From the NCBI GenBank assembly GCA_017512675.1, contig JAFWEY010000093.1, positions 1-34,181 on the forward strand: a DNA stretch of 34,181 nt, given 5' to 3'. This stretch comes from Clostridia bacterium. Its GTDB lineage: Bacteria; Bacillota; Clostridia; Christensenellales; Aristaeellaceae. Both the position numbers and the translations under genes were made by a program. The notes under the pieces were generated by a model that was not told the origin of the DNA, did no database searches, and saw nothing but the letters and a program-made list of their open reading frames with translations. This document shows positions 17,225 through 25,922 of the stretch, one piece after another (positions within the stretch are counted from its first letter, which is position 1; each line of letters starts with the position of its first letter).

Positions 17225-17668
17225 CTATCAGACAAAATTTTTCCCAATCCCAAGAATTTGTGGTGCTCCGTTCCACCGGGCACAATATATCGATTTTGTG
17301 ACCTGTTTTCGGGCAAAACAGCCGTCAAATTTCACCGATTATTATTCTATTTTAAATGTATTACTTAAATTTAACATTCTGATCGCGTTCCTTTCCCCTG
17401 GTGCTGTGCCCGGAATGAAAGCGGGTGTGACTTCAGGAAGCAGAGGGACCCGCCGTGAGCGAAGGACCAGGCGAGCGTCCGCACAGCATCCTGATTTGCT
17501 GCCGCCAGCAAGCCGGGATGCAGACCGGATGCCGGCCGTTTTCGGCTCGGTTTTTGATGGCTCCCGCCTGCCCGCCGGCATTGAACCGCCCGGCTTTCCG
17601 GCACGGCGCCCGGATTCCGGTTCCTTCGCCCGCAACGTTTTTATTTCAGCTTTATAACCAGTCCTGCG
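17225..17668. other. divergent intergenic region with AT-rich block and structured GC-rich block
   Basis: No gene is recognised. An AT-rich tract (about 17330-17385) adjoins a GC-rich block with nested inverted repeats: CCTGGT (17397-17402) with ACCAGG (17465-17470), and inside it GCGGGT (17420-17425) with ACCCGC (17449-17454). Further on, GGCCGTTTTCGGCTCGG followed by TTTTT near 17545-17567 looks like a weak + strand terminator. A small structured RNA is possible but unproven. Confidence 0.35.
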
Positions 17669-17697
17669 TTGTCCCCGGCTCCGCGAAGTGATACAAT
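17669..17697 (+). promoter_or_regulatory. promoter for the glycosyltransferase-MarR gene
   Basis: TTGTCC (17669-17674) and TACAAT (17692-17697) are separated by 17 nt. Transcription would begin near 17704, about 95 nt before the chosen ATG at 17799. Confidence 0.6.
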
Positions 17698-17798
17698 AAA
17701 GGCAAAGAGTTTCGCTCACAGCACAAATGAACAGCTGGATACCGGCGCTTCGCCGCGCGGATCACCGGCTGTACAAGCATAAATCATCGGGAGCCGTT

Positions 17799-19088
17799 AT
17801 GCCGAAAGTATCGATTATCGTACCCGTGTACAACGCAGAAGCGACGCTGGACAAATGCGTCGACAGCATTCTGTCGCAGGATTATCAGGATTTCGAGCTG
17901 ATTCTCGTCGACGACGGAAGCAGTGATGGTTCCGCCGGATTGATCCGGGGCTATGCCGGACGCGACGATCGCGTCGTGGCCGTTTACAAGGAGAACACAG
18001 GCGTATCCGACAGCCGCAACCGGGCGCTGAGCGCCGCCTCAGGCGAGTACGTTCAATTCCTGGATGCGGACGATTGGATCACGCCCGAAGCCACCGGTTT
18101 GCTGGTTCGCACTGCCGAAAGCAGCTTTGCCGACATGGTCATCGCCGATTTCTACAGGGTGGTCGGCAGCCGTGTCGCGCAGCGTTCCTCGATCGACGGA
18201 GAAGGCCTGATTTCCCTGGAACGGTACGCGGACTGCATGGCGGAAAGTCCTGCCGACTTCTATTTCGGGGCGATCTGGAACAAGCTGTACCGGCGGCAGC
18301 TGTTGGAAAAGCACAACATCCGAATGGACCCGAACCTGCAGTGGTGTGAGGATTTCATCTTCAATCTGGAATATCTTTCCCACGCGAAAACCATCTACGT
18401 TCTGCATGAACCCATCTATTATTATGTCAGGACACAGGGTTCGCTGGTATCCAGGGAGCTGAATCTGATCAACATCGTGCGGATGAAGCTGAGCGTGTTT
18501 GAATACTACCAGCGGTTCTTCCGCGGCATCGGCGCCGATTGGGATTACGCCCGCAAAAAGCCGGCCATTTACGCCTACCTGTTCTCCTTCGCAAACGACG
18601 ATCTGATGATCCCGGGTTTCTCCGCGTCGCTCAAGCTGGGTGAAGAGCGGTCCGTCCCCCGCATGCCGCCGAAGGAAGACGATCTTTGGGTGCTGGTGTA
18701 TTATGCGCAGAAGCACCTCAGGGCAAAGCTGAAGCAGGCGGCCGAAAAATACGATCTCGACGAGAAGGACGCGACCGTGCTCGAATATCTCAGGCATTTC
18801 GGGCGCTTCGAGAACCCGCGGGACCTGGCCGATTCCCTGGGCATCAGCCGCTTCGGGCTGTTCGCGATCGTCGAAAAGCTCGCGCTGCGCAAGCTGGTCG
18901 AACTGGAAAACGGGAAGCTGGACGGAGCCGTCATCGCTCCTGCCGCACACCCGCTGCTCGAAGACCTCGCACGCGCGGTATCCGAAACCGAAGAGGACTG
19001 CACTGCTGATTTGCCGCGCCAGGACAGGCAGAGCCTTCGCACGCTGATCGGGCGAATCATGAAACGGCTGAGGCCTCAGACGGAATAG
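17799..19088 (+). CDS. family-2 glycosyltransferase fused to a MarR-like winged-helix domain
   Basis: The 429-residue protein begins with a GT2 (GT-A fold) domain: VSIIVPVYNAEATLDKCVDS at the N-terminus, LVDDGSSDGS at 37-46, NTGVSDSRNRAL at 66-77 and the DxD-type motif FLDADDW at 87-93. The acceptor region includes WCEDFIFNLEYL. After about residue 290 it continues without interruption into a region with the complete order of a MarR regulator. This consists of a long first helix (LWVLVYYAQKHLRAKL), a helix-turn-helix (FENPRDLADSLGISRFGLFAIVEKLALRKLVEL, quoted here in halves: FENPRDLADSLGIS then RFGLFAIVEKLALRKLVEL), a short wing and C-terminal dimer-type helices. Start ATG 17799 has GGGAG upstream; a longer frame from 17727 lacks a site. 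There are no membrane helices. Targets of both domains are unknown. Confidence 0.85.
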   Translation: MPKVSIIVPVYNAEATLDKCVDSILSQDYQDFELILVDDGSSDGSAGLIRGYAGRDDRVVAVYKENTGVSDSRNRALSAASGEYVQFLDADDWITPEATGLLVRTAESSFADMVIADFYRVVGSRVAQRSSIDGEGLISLERYADCMAESPADFYFGAIWNKLYRRQLLEKHNIRMDPNLQWCEDFIFNLEYLSHAKTIYVLHEPIYYYVRTQGSLVSRELNLINIVRMKLSVFEYYQRFFRGIGADWDYARKKPAIYAYLFSFANDDLMIPGFSASLKLGEERSVPRMPPKEDDLWVLVYYAQKHLRAKLKQAAEKYDLDEKDATVLEYLRHFGRFENPRDLADSLGISRFGLFAIVEKLALRKLVELENGKLDGAVIAPAAHPLLEDLARAVSETEEDCTADLPRQDRQSLRTLIGRIMKRLRPQTE

Positions 19089-19384
19089 ACGATTCCGTCG
19101 GCAGTCCTCGCGCACCGGAAGCCGGCCGGCGCCTGAAAAACCGTTCGCCAGCCGATGTCTTCATTATTTAAAAGGTTTCCTTCAAAGCACCCCAAAGGAT
19201 TCTTCACCCGCTGACGGAAACGCTGTTCAATCCGCATCAAGGCCAGGCGCAGTTGCGTAAGCGGAATACGCCATGAAATCATCTGTACCTGCGCGATCCT
19301 GACGATGCGCATTCTGCCCGGCGCTCCAATCCGGGTGTTTTCATTTTCATTTAAGCTTTTTTGCATCGAAAGCGCTGTGTTCTA
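19089..19384. other. intergenic region after the glycosyltransferase gene
   Basis: This stretch of about 300 bp contains no supported gene. A 96-codon frame on the minus strand (19366-19076) has no ribosome binding site, no recognisable motif and runs into the end of the glycosyltransferase gene. No clear terminator is visible. Confidence 0.5.
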
Positions 19385-19413
19385 TTGACAAAAATCGGGC
19401 GATATGACATAAT
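19385..19413 (+). promoter_or_regulatory. promoter of the ABC sugar importer operon
   Basis: A perfect -35 TTGACA (19385-19390) and -10 CATAAT (19408-19413, one mismatch) are separated by 17 nt. Transcription would start near 19420, giving a leader of about 56 nt. Confidence 0.8.
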
Positions 19414-19475
19414 GGTTAAGGCAATTCTTTACGTTTCAGCCGATCCTTGATTCTGTTCAAGAAGGAGTCTTGCCG

Positions 19476-20966
19476 ATGGCACAGTCACAGACGCCGCTTC
19501 TGGAAATGCGCGGCATCACCAAACAGTTCCCCGGCGTGCTTGCGCTCAGCGACGTTTCCCTGAGCGTGTGGCCGGGGGAAGTGCTGGCGCTGGTAGGCGA
19601 AAACGGGGCGGGCAAATCGACGCTGATGAAGATCCTGTCCGGCGTCTACAAAAAGGATGCCGGCGAGATTCTGCTGGACGGCAGCCCGGTCGACATCACC
19701 GGTCCGCTTCACGCCCGCCAGCTGGGCATCAGCATCATCTATCAGGAACTGAACGTGCTGAACAACATGAACATCGCCGAAAACATCTTCATGGGCAGAG
19801 AAAAGAAGAAGAACGGCTTTGTGGACAAGAAGCTGCAGCACGACGAAGCGCGCGCGCTGCTGGACCGCGTCGGCCTGTCAGTGGATACCCACACCCGCAC
19901 AGGGCGCCTCTCCACCGCGCAGAAGCAGATGGTGGAGGTGGCAAAGGCGCTGTCCACCAACGCGCGCATGATTATCATGGACGAACCGACCTCCTCGCTG
20001 ACGGAAAAGGAAACGGAAACGCTTTTCGGCATCATCCGCAAGCTGCGCGCGGACGGCGTCGCCATCGTCTTCATCTCCCACAGGATGAACGAAATCTTCG
20101 AAATCGCGGATCGGATCGCCGTGATGCGGGACGGACAGATGATTCAGGCGATCAGCGCCGATGATGCGACCGAGCAAAGCGTCATTGCGGCGATGGTGGG
20201 CCGCGACGTCAGGAATCTGTTTGTCAAGGAAACCGCCCCGATCGGCGACGTGGCGCTGGAGGTGCGCGGTCTGTCAACAAAGGGCTTCCTGAAGGATATC
20301 TCGTTCCATGTGCGTTCCGGGGAAATCGTCGGGTTCGCCGGCCTGGTCGGCGCGGGGCGCAGCGAGGTCATGCGCGCCGTTTTCGGCATCGATCCGCGGG
20401 AGAGCGGCGAAATCCTGGTCAGGGGAAAGCCGGTCGACATACACACTACCGTGGACGCGCTGCGCGCCGGGCTCGGCTTCGTCCCTGAAGACCGCAAGGA
20501 ACAGGGCCTGATTCTCAAGATGAGCGTGCGGCACAACGCAACCATCGCAGCGCTGCCGAGCGTTGCCAACGGATGGTTCCTGGACAAGAAGCGGGAACGC
20601 GATCTGGCAGGGCGGTACATCGACAAGCTGCGGGTCAAGACCCCTTCCCAGGAACAGCGGGTGCTGAATCTCTCCGGCGGCAACCAGCAGAAGGTAGTCA
20701 TCGCGAAGTGGATGGCGATCAACCCTTCGGTGCTGATTCTGGACGAACCGACCCGCGGCATCGATGTCGGCGCAAAGAAGGAAATTCACCTGCTGATGAG
20801 CGAATTGGTCGCGCAGGGGGTCGCCATCATCATGATCTCTTCAGAGCTTCCGGAGATTCTCGGCATGTCTGACCGCATTTACGTGATGCACGACGGCAGG
20901 ATCAAGGGAGAAATGCCCCGCGGCGAAGCGACCCAGGAAGCGATCATGAGAATGGCCATATCGTGA
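19476..20966 (+). CDS. ribose-type sugar ABC importer, duplicated ATPase subunit
   Basis: The 496-residue RbsA/MglA-type protein has two ABC domains in tandem. The first has Walker A GENGAGKST, signature LSTAQKQMVEVAKAL and Walker B MIIMDEPTSSL. The second has a degenerate Walker A (GLVGAGRSE), signature LSGGNQQKVVIAKW and Walker B LILDEPTRGID. A degenerate second Walker A is normal in this family. It powers uptake of a monosaccharide or similar small solute through the permease encoded next. Start ATG 19476 is preceded by AAGGAG at 8 nt; the in-frame TTG at 19470 is too close to that site. The substrate is not identifiable from sequence. Confidence 0.95.
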   Translation: MAQSQTPLLEMRGITKQFPGVLALSDVSLSVWPGEVLALVGENGAGKSTLMKILSGVYKKDAGEILLDGSPVDITGPLHARQLGISIIYQELNVLNNMNIAENIFMGREKKKNGFVDKKLQHDEARALLDRVGLSVDTHTRTGRLSTAQKQMVEVAKALSTNARMIIMDEPTSSLTEKETETLFGIIRKLRADGVAIVFISHRMNEIFEIADRIAVMRDGQMIQAISADDATEQSVIAAMVGRDVRNLFVKETAPIGDVALEVRGLSTKGFLKDISFHVRSGEIVGFAGLVGAGRSEVMRAVFGIDPRESGEILVRGKPVDIHTTVDALRAGLGFVPEDRKEQGLILKMSVRHNATIAALPSVANGWFLDKKRERDLAGRYIDKLRVKTPSQEQRVLNLSGGNQQKVVIAKWMAINPSVLILDEPTRGIDVGAKKEIHLLMSELVAQGVAIIMISSELPEILGMSDRIYVMHDGRIKGEMPRGEATQEAIMRMAIS

Positions 20967-20984
20967 GGCGGAAGGAGAAGCAAT

Positions 20985-21956
20985 ATGAGCGAGAACATCA
21001 AAACAAACCGGAAGGCTCTGAACGTACTCAGGGGAGCGAACGCCTCCACGGTGACCATATTCATCATCTTCGTGCTGCTGTGCGTGATTCTGTCCATTGC
21101 GCAGCCCGCGTTTCTGGAGCCAAACAATCTGCTGAGCACGGCGCGTGCCTTTTCCGCCTACGCGATCGCGGGCCTCGGCGTTTCAATGGTCATCATGACC
21201 GGCGGTATCGACATCTCCGTCGGCGCCATCTACGGTCTTGCCGCGACAATCGCCGCGCTGTCAATCAAGGGCGGCGTTCCCACCGAGCCGGCGCTCCTGC
21301 TGGGTATCCTGACCGGCATCTGCTGCGGCCTGTTCAACGGAAGCCTGGTGGTCTTCTGCAAGCTGCCGCCGATGATTGCCACGCTGGGTTCACAGCAGAT
21401 TTTCCGCGGCATCTGTTACATCACCACCCGCGGCTACCCGATCTCCGGCCTGGGTGAGAAGTTCCTGTGGCTGGGCCAGGGATATTTTCTGGGCGCTCCG
21501 ATCGCGATTTACGCGATGGCGATCATCGTGGTGCTGTTCGCGGTATTCCGCAACCAGACAGTCACCGGACGGCGGATTTTCGCGATGGGCGGCAACGCGG
21601 AAGCAACCCGTATTTCGGGCATCAACATCAAGCGCCTGTACCTTCTGTGCTACATGCTCAGCGGCGTGACAGCGGCTTTTGCCGGGATCATGAACGCATC
21701 CAAGCTGGGCGTTTCCCAGCCGACCGCCGGCAACGGCTTTGAAATGGACGCCATCGCCTCCGTCGTGATCGGCGGATCGTCTCTGTCCGGCGGCGAAGGA
21801 ACGGTGGTCGGAACCATCATCGGCGCGGCAATCATCGGCGTGCTGCGCAACGCTCTGGTGCTGCTCAAGGTCGATTCCTACTTCCAGACGCTGATCATCG
21901 GCTCGGTCATCATCGTGGCCGTTTCCATCGATCAGCTGCGCAAATCAAGAGCCTGA
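20985..21956 (+). CDS. ribose-type sugar ABC importer, permease subunit
   Basis: The 323-residue integral membrane protein of the RbsC/AraH family (BPD_transp_2) has about eight to ten hydrophobic segments. Characteristic motifs are GLGVSMVIMTGGIDISVGA near the N-terminal third, FAMGGNAEATRISGI and the C-terminal VVIGGSSLSGGEGTVVGT. It forms the channel served by the adjacent duplicated ATPase. It starts 18 nt after the ATPase gene with GGAAGGAG upstream, and is followed after 42 nt by the binding-protein gene. Confidence 0.95.
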   Translation: MSENIKTNRKALNVLRGANASTVTIFIIFVLLCVILSIAQPAFLEPNNLLSTARAFSAYAIAGLGVSMVIMTGGIDISVGAIYGLAATIAALSIKGGVPTEPALLLGILTGICCGLFNGSLVVFCKLPPMIATLGSQQIFRGICYITTRGYPISGLGEKFLWLGQGYFLGAPIAIYAMAIIVVLFAVFRNQTVTGRRIFAMGGNAEATRISGINIKRLYLLCYMLSGVTAAFAGIMNASKLGVSQPTAGNGFEMDAIASVVIGGSSLSGGEGTVVGTIIGAAIIGVLRNALVLLKVDSYFQTLIIGSVIIVAVSIDQLRKSRA

Positions 21957-21998
21957 CCGGATGGCGATCCGGATATTAAGATTGAGGAGGATTTACCC

Positions 21999-22970
21999 AT
22001 GAAGAAACTGCTTTCTCTGGTACTGGCCGTGATGCTGATCGCGGCGATGACCGGCACTGCGATGGCTGAAACCATCGTCATGATCGGCCAGCAGCTGGGC
22101 AATGTGGTGTTCCTGGACGCGGAGAAGGGCATGAACGACGCCGGCAAGGATCTCGGCATAACCGTCGAGTGGCAGTCACCGCTGCGCGCCGAGGCAGAAC
22201 TCCAGAACGAAATCATGCTGAACCTGATTTCCCGCGGCGATGTGGACGGCATCGCGATTTCCTGCACCACCGGCGATGCGCTGATGGCTTCCATCAATGC
22301 CGCGCTGGAAGCGGGCATCCAGGTCGTCTGCTACGACGTTGACTCGCCCAACTCCAACCGCGAGTTCTACATCGGCACCGAAAACTACAAAGCCGGCTAC
22401 ACCAGCGGCGAATACATGGTTGATCTGTACAAGGATACCGAGCTTGAGAAGGTTCGCGTGGCCGTGCTGGCCGGCATTCCCGGCGCCGACGACATCGAAG
22501 CGCGCATCCGTGGCTTCCAGGACGCAATTGCGGGCACCAACATCGAAGTGGTGTACACCTTCGCCTGCAACGATAACGTCGATGAAGCCATTGAAGGCGT
22601 GGAAGCCTACAGCCGCGCCAACGGCGACGAGTGCGACGCCTGGTTCATGGCCGGCGGCTGGCCCTACACCGTGGACGTAACGGCTATGCCCAACACCAAC
22701 GCGTGGAAGCTGGCGGATCCGAACCACAAGATCGTCACCGTCGACATCTTCCCGGAGACCACGCCGGCATTCTTCGATGCGGGCGTTCTGGACGTGGCCA
22801 TCGGCCAGAGCTTCTACAACATGGGGTATCAGTGCGTTGAGACGCTGCACAAGCTGATTGCCGGCGAAGAAGTCGAAGCCGCTTTCGACGAAACGATCGG
22901 CGCCAAGTTCATCAACACCGGCGTGCAGATCGCGACCGTTGAAGACTACAAAGAGGTCCTTGGGCTGTAA
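21999..22970 (+). CDS. periplasmic-binding-protein-like sugar-binding subunit of the ABC importer
   Basis: The 323-residue protein of the RbsB family (Peripla_BP_4 type I fold) captures the ligand and delivers it to the permease. The N-terminus MKKLLSLVLAVMLIAAMTG is a signal peptide with a probable signal-peptidase-I site AMA|E after residue 23. There is no lipobox cysteine, which is unusual for a Gram-positive binding protein that normally must be lipid-anchored. The hinge region SRGDVDGIAISCTTGDA and the conserved VCYDVDSPNSN loop fit sugar binding. The ligand is unknown. AGGAGG precedes the ATG. A strong terminator follows at 22992. Confidence 0.94.
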   Translation: MKKLLSLVLAVMLIAAMTGTAMAETIVMIGQQLGNVVFLDAEKGMNDAGKDLGITVEWQSPLRAEAELQNEIMLNLISRGDVDGIAISCTTGDALMASINAALEAGIQVVCYDVDSPNSNREFYIGTENYKAGYTSGEYMVDLYKDTELEKVRVAVLAGIPGADDIEARIRGFQDAIAGTNIEVVYTFACNDNVDEAIEGVEAYSRANGDECDAWFMAGGWPYTVDVTAMPNTNAWKLADPNHKIVTVDIFPETTPAFFDAGVLDVAIGQSFYNMGYQCVETLHKLIAGEEVEAAFDETIGAKFINTGVQIATVEDYKEVLGL

Positions 22971-22991
22971 TACTCCCGAATCAGCCGCAAT

Positions 22992-23036
22992 GCGGGAGCT
23001 GTCTCTTCCGGGACAGCTCCCGCTGTTCTGTTGTTT
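22992..23036 (+). terminator. terminator of the ABC importer operon
   Basis: Perfect 12-bp arms GCGGGAGCTGTC (22992-23003) and GACAGCTCCCGC (23012-23023) enclose an 8-nt loop and are followed by TGTTCTGTTGTTT. It lies 21 nt after the stop codon. Confidence 0.88.
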
Positions 23037-23134
23037 CGGGTTTTCGAACCTGAACCCGCAGATGCGCCGTCCCGGACTAAGACCCCTGACGGCTTTCCCG
23101 CGGCACTTTGCGGAACCGTCCGCCGCTGGGTCCG

Positions 23135-23761
23135 CTATTCCGTTCCTTTTGCCCGGTCATACGCCTTTCGAAGCGCAGCCACATCCCCGTGAAAATGAAA
23201 GCAGCGCATACCCAGCGCGGCCGCGGCGTCGGTATTGGCCTGAACGTCGTCTACAAACATGCATTCTTCAGCCGTTAAACCGTACCGCGCCAGCAGCCGG
23301 CGGAAGATTTCCGGGTGGGGCTTTGCGCACTTTTCATAAGCCGATACGACGATACCGTCGAAATACTCGCTGCCGGGAATCGCCTGCCAGTAGGTTTTGT
23401 GGCGCAGGCTGGCGTTGGAAACCAGGTATATGCCCATCCCATCTTCCCTGCACTCCCGGATGAATTCCGCCATTTGGGGAATCGGCTCCATCGGATCAAA
23501 GAAATCGAAGATCAGCCGGTGTGCGGCCTCGTGCAATCGTTCGGGGATCTGCGGACGGACGATTCCTTCCAGCTGCTCCTCGGTCATCTCGCCGCGGTCC
23601 ATCAGCGACCATTCCCGGGAAGCGTAGATGAGCTTCATCATCAATTCCCGGTCGCCGTCTGCAATTCCTTCGCGCTCGATGAAATATTCCGGATCATAGC
23701 GGAGCAAAACCCCGCCCATGTCAAAGACCATATTTTTCAGGGGAAACCGGTTCCCGTTCAT
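23135..23761 (-). CDS. HAD-superfamily hydrolase, YihX-like (subfamily IA)
   Basis: The 208-residue protein has motif I as FDMGGVLLRYD, the divergent form typical of the YihX/subfamily IA-variant-3 group. Motif II is LVSNASL, a conserved Lys is in EKCAKPHPEIF, and motif IV is MFVDDVQANTDAA. E. coli YihX is a sugar-1-phosphate phosphatase; the substrate here is not determinable, although sugar phosphates are plausible beside two sugar uptake systems. Start ATG 23761 is preceded by GGAGGAACG; the frame extends to 23857 but that includes the promoter region. It is convergent with the ABC operon and divergent from the PTS operon. Confidence 0.9.
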   Translation of the reverse strand: MNGNRFPLKNMVFDMGGVLLRYDPEYFIEREGIADGDRELMMKLIYASREWSLMDRGEMTEEQLEGIVRPQIPERLHEAAHRLIFDFFDPMEPIPQMAEFIRECREDGMGIYLVSNASLRHKTYWQAIPGSEYFDGIVVSAYEKCAKPHPEIFRRLLARYGLTAEECMFVDDVQANTDAAAALGMRCFHFHGDVAALRKAYDRAKGTE

Positions 23762-23827
23762 CGTTCCTCCGCCTTTCCGCCGACGTGCGGAAGCCATATT
23801 CTTCCGGCTGAAATGCCGTCCTGCCCC

Positions 23828-23856
23828 ATTATAGCATCTGATCCGAAATCTGTCCA
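23828..23856 (-). promoter_or_regulatory. promoter of the YihX-like phosphatase gene
   Basis: On the minus strand, TGGACA (23856-23851, five of six) and a perfect TATAAT (23833-23828) are separated by 17 nt, giving a leader of about 60 nt before ATG 23761. Confidence 0.8.
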
Positions 23857-23989
23857 TCTGTCATCCAAAGCACACATGCCGCAGCCCGATTCCCGTGTTC
23901 CGCGGAGCTTCCGGCCTGCAGCCGCGACAAATGTAACACTCTTAACCTACATATTACGTCCGAAATCGCACAGGCATGGGTTTTTGCTG

Positions 23990-23995
23990 TATAAT
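23990..23995 (+). promoter_or_regulatory. -10 element of the PTS operon promoter
   Basis: TATAAT lies 52 nt before the EIIBCA start. At the expected position 17 nt upstream there is only CGCACA (23967-23972, three of six), so the promoter may need an activator. I see no antiterminator-type hairpin in the leader. Confidence 0.55.
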
Positions 23996-24046
23996 GTGTT
24001 TGTGTACTCATGCTTTTTCCAATTTCATAACAAAGGAGAGGGTCTT

Positions 24047-25912
24047 ATGGCACTGGACTACCGCAAATGTGCGGAAGAAATCGCTGCCAACATCGGCGGC
24101 GGCGCCAACGTCATCAGCGCGGCGCACTGCGCTACCCGGCTGCGGCTGGTCATCGCGGACAACAGCAAAGTCAATAAAGAGGTCCTTGAGAACATCGACG
24201 GCGTCAAAGGCATGTTCGAATCGAACGGTCAGCTGCAGCTGATCATCGGCACCGGAACGGTCAACAAGGTCTACGAGGAGTTCCTCTCCGTCACCGGCGC
24301 TTCCGCAGCCAGCAAGGACGACGTAAAAGCTGCGGCCGCCAGCAAAATGCCGTGGTGGAAGAAGATCCTCAAGACACCCGGCGACGTATTCGTACCGATT
24401 CTTCCCGCCATCGTGGCCTCCGGTCTGATGATGGGCCTCGTGGAAGCGCTGGCCAAGGCCATCCCTTCCTTCTCTGAAAGCGGCTGGTTCGGCTTCCTCG
24501 ACATGGTCGCCAACACCGCCTTCGCGCTGCTGCCGATTCTGGTCGCAGTTTCCTCTGCCCGCGTGTTCGGCGGCAACCTGTTCCTTGGCGCCGTCATCGG
24601 CATGATGATGGTCCATCCCGCGCTGATGAACGCCTGGACGGTAACCCCGACCAATCAGCCCGCGGTATGGAACATGGGCTTCTTCACCATATCGCAGGTC
24701 GGCTATCAGGGGCATGTCATACCGGTCATTCTGGCGGTGCTCCTGATGAGCACCGTGGAGAAATGGCTGCACAAGAAAGTGCCCGAAATGATCGACCTGT
24801 TCGTCACGCCGCTGGTCACCGTTCTGGTCACCGCGTTCGCGACGTTCGTCGTCATCGGCCCCATCTTCTCCATTCTGGAGAACTGGGTGCTGAAAGGCGC
24901 CGAATGGCTGGTCACTTCCACCGGCGGCATCGGTGCTGCCATCATGGGTGCGCTGTATCCCTGGACAGTGGTCATGGGCCTGCACCACATGTACAACGTC
25001 ATTGAAGCCGGCATGCTCTCCGGAACGCTCGGCCTGAACATCTGGATGCCCATTGCATCCGCCGCGAACTTCGCGCAGTTCGGCGCCTGTCTTGCGGTCG
25101 CAGTCAAGTGCCGCAACGCGAAGCTGAAATCCGTGGCGCTGCCCTCTTCCCTGTCCGCCTCGCTGGGCATCACCGAACCTGCGATCTTCGGTGTGAACTT
25201 CCGCTTCATGAAACCGTTTATCGCGGGCGTCATCGGCGGCGCGGCAGGCGCGCTGTTCGGGTCTCTGACCCATCTGGGCGCGACGACCTACGGCGTCACC
25301 GGTATCCCCGGCCTTCTCGCGATCAACAACGTGCCGATTTACTGCATCGAGCTGATCATCGCCGCAGGCGTCGCCTTCGCCATCACCACGGCCATTTGGA
25401 AGGAAGAAGTGCCTCAGGCTGTTCCGGCGGCGGCAGGCGCGGCAGCCGCGGCGGCCGCAGCTCCGGCAATCGAGGTACCCACCACCTCCGTCATCCGCTG
25501 TGCCAACGGCACGGTGCTGCAGCCGGTGAAGGGCAACGTCATCCCTTATGACCAAATCCCGGACGAAACCTTCGCCACCGGCACGCTTGGCGTCGGCGTC
25601 GGCGTCGAGCCCACGGATGAGCTGGTGGTAGCGCCCTTTGACGGCGAGATCAGTTCCGTGGCCGATTCGAAGCACGCGGTGGGCATTTCCTCCAATGACA
25701 TGGAATTGCTGATCCACGTCGGCGTGGACACGGTTAATATGAACGGAGACGGCTTCACCTGCCTGGTGAACGAAGGAGACAAGGTCGTCGCTGGCCAGCC
25801 GCTGATCCGCTTCAGCCGCGCGAAAATCAAAGCCGCCGGTTACTCCGACACCGTTGCCGTGCTGCTGACCAACTCAGACGACCTCGAAGGCGTGGAGTAC
25901 GGCGCAAAATAA
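24047..25912 (+). CDS. PTS sugar permease EIIBCA, sucrose/beta-glucoside/trehalose branch
   Basis: The 621-residue phosphotransferase permease has order IIB-IIC-IIA. IIB (about 1-85) carries the phosphorylated Cys28 in AAHCATRLRL. IIC (about 105-450) has about ten membrane segments and the motif SLGITEPAIFGVN. An Ala-rich linker follows. IIA (about 475-621) has both conserved histidines: His543 in SKHAVGIS and the phosphorylated His557 in LLIHVGVDTVNMNGDGF. This BCA order is found in sucrose (ScrA) and beta-glucoside (BglF) permeases; the exact sugar is not certain. ATG 24047 is preceded by AAAGGAGAGGG. The frame stays open about 730 nt further upstream, opposite the phosphatase gene, but that part is not coding. 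It is the first gene of an operon with HPr and enzyme I. Confidence 0.95.
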   Translation: MALDYRKCAEEIAANIGGGANVISAAHCATRLRLVIADNSKVNKEVLENIDGVKGMFESNGQLQLIIGTGTVNKVYEEFLSVTGASAASKDDVKAAAASKMPWWKKILKTPGDVFVPILPAIVASGLMMGLVEALAKAIPSFSESGWFGFLDMVANTAFALLPILVAVSSARVFGGNLFLGAVIGMMMVHPALMNAWTVTPTNQPAVWNMGFFTISQVGYQGHVIPVILAVLLMSTVEKWLHKKVPEMIDLFVTPLVTVLVTAFATFVVIGPIFSILENWVLKGAEWLVTSTGGIGAAIMGALYPWTVVMGLHHMYNVIEAGMLSGTLGLNIWMPIASAANFAQFGACLAVAVKCRNAKLKSVALPSSLSASLGITEPAIFGVNFRFMKPFIAGVIGGAAGALFGSLTHLGATTYGVTGIPGLLAINNVPIYCIELIIAAGVAFAITTAIWKEEVPQAVPAAAGAAAAAAAAPAIEVPTTSVIRCANGTVLQPVKGNVIPYDQIPDETFATGTLGVGVGVEPTDELVVAPFDGEISSVADSKHAVGISSNDMELLIHVGVDTVNMNGDGFTCLVNEGDKVVAGQPLIRFSRAKIKAAGYSDTVAVLLTNSDDLEGVEYGAK

Positions 25913-25922
25913 GCACCCCATG

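Noticed and set aside
17426..17450. A GGAAGCAG element resembling the SRP RNA tip
   Set aside because: The flanking bases do not form the asymmetric loop and GGAA tetraloop stem of SRP helix 8, so the similarity is only local.
19076..19366. A 96-codon frame on the minus strand in the gap after the glycosyltransferase
   Set aside because: It has no ribosome binding site or promoter, no motif, and overlaps the end of the opposing gene.
23315..24046. A 244-codon in-frame extension upstream of EIIBCA
   Set aside because: It lies opposite the YihX-like phosphatase gene and its promoter, while ATG 24047 has a strong ribosome binding site exactly where the IIB domain begins.
24008..25717. A 569-codon open frame on the minus strand
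   Set aside because: It is the antisense shadow of EIIBCA with low-complexity His/Arg/Asp composition and no ribosome binding site.
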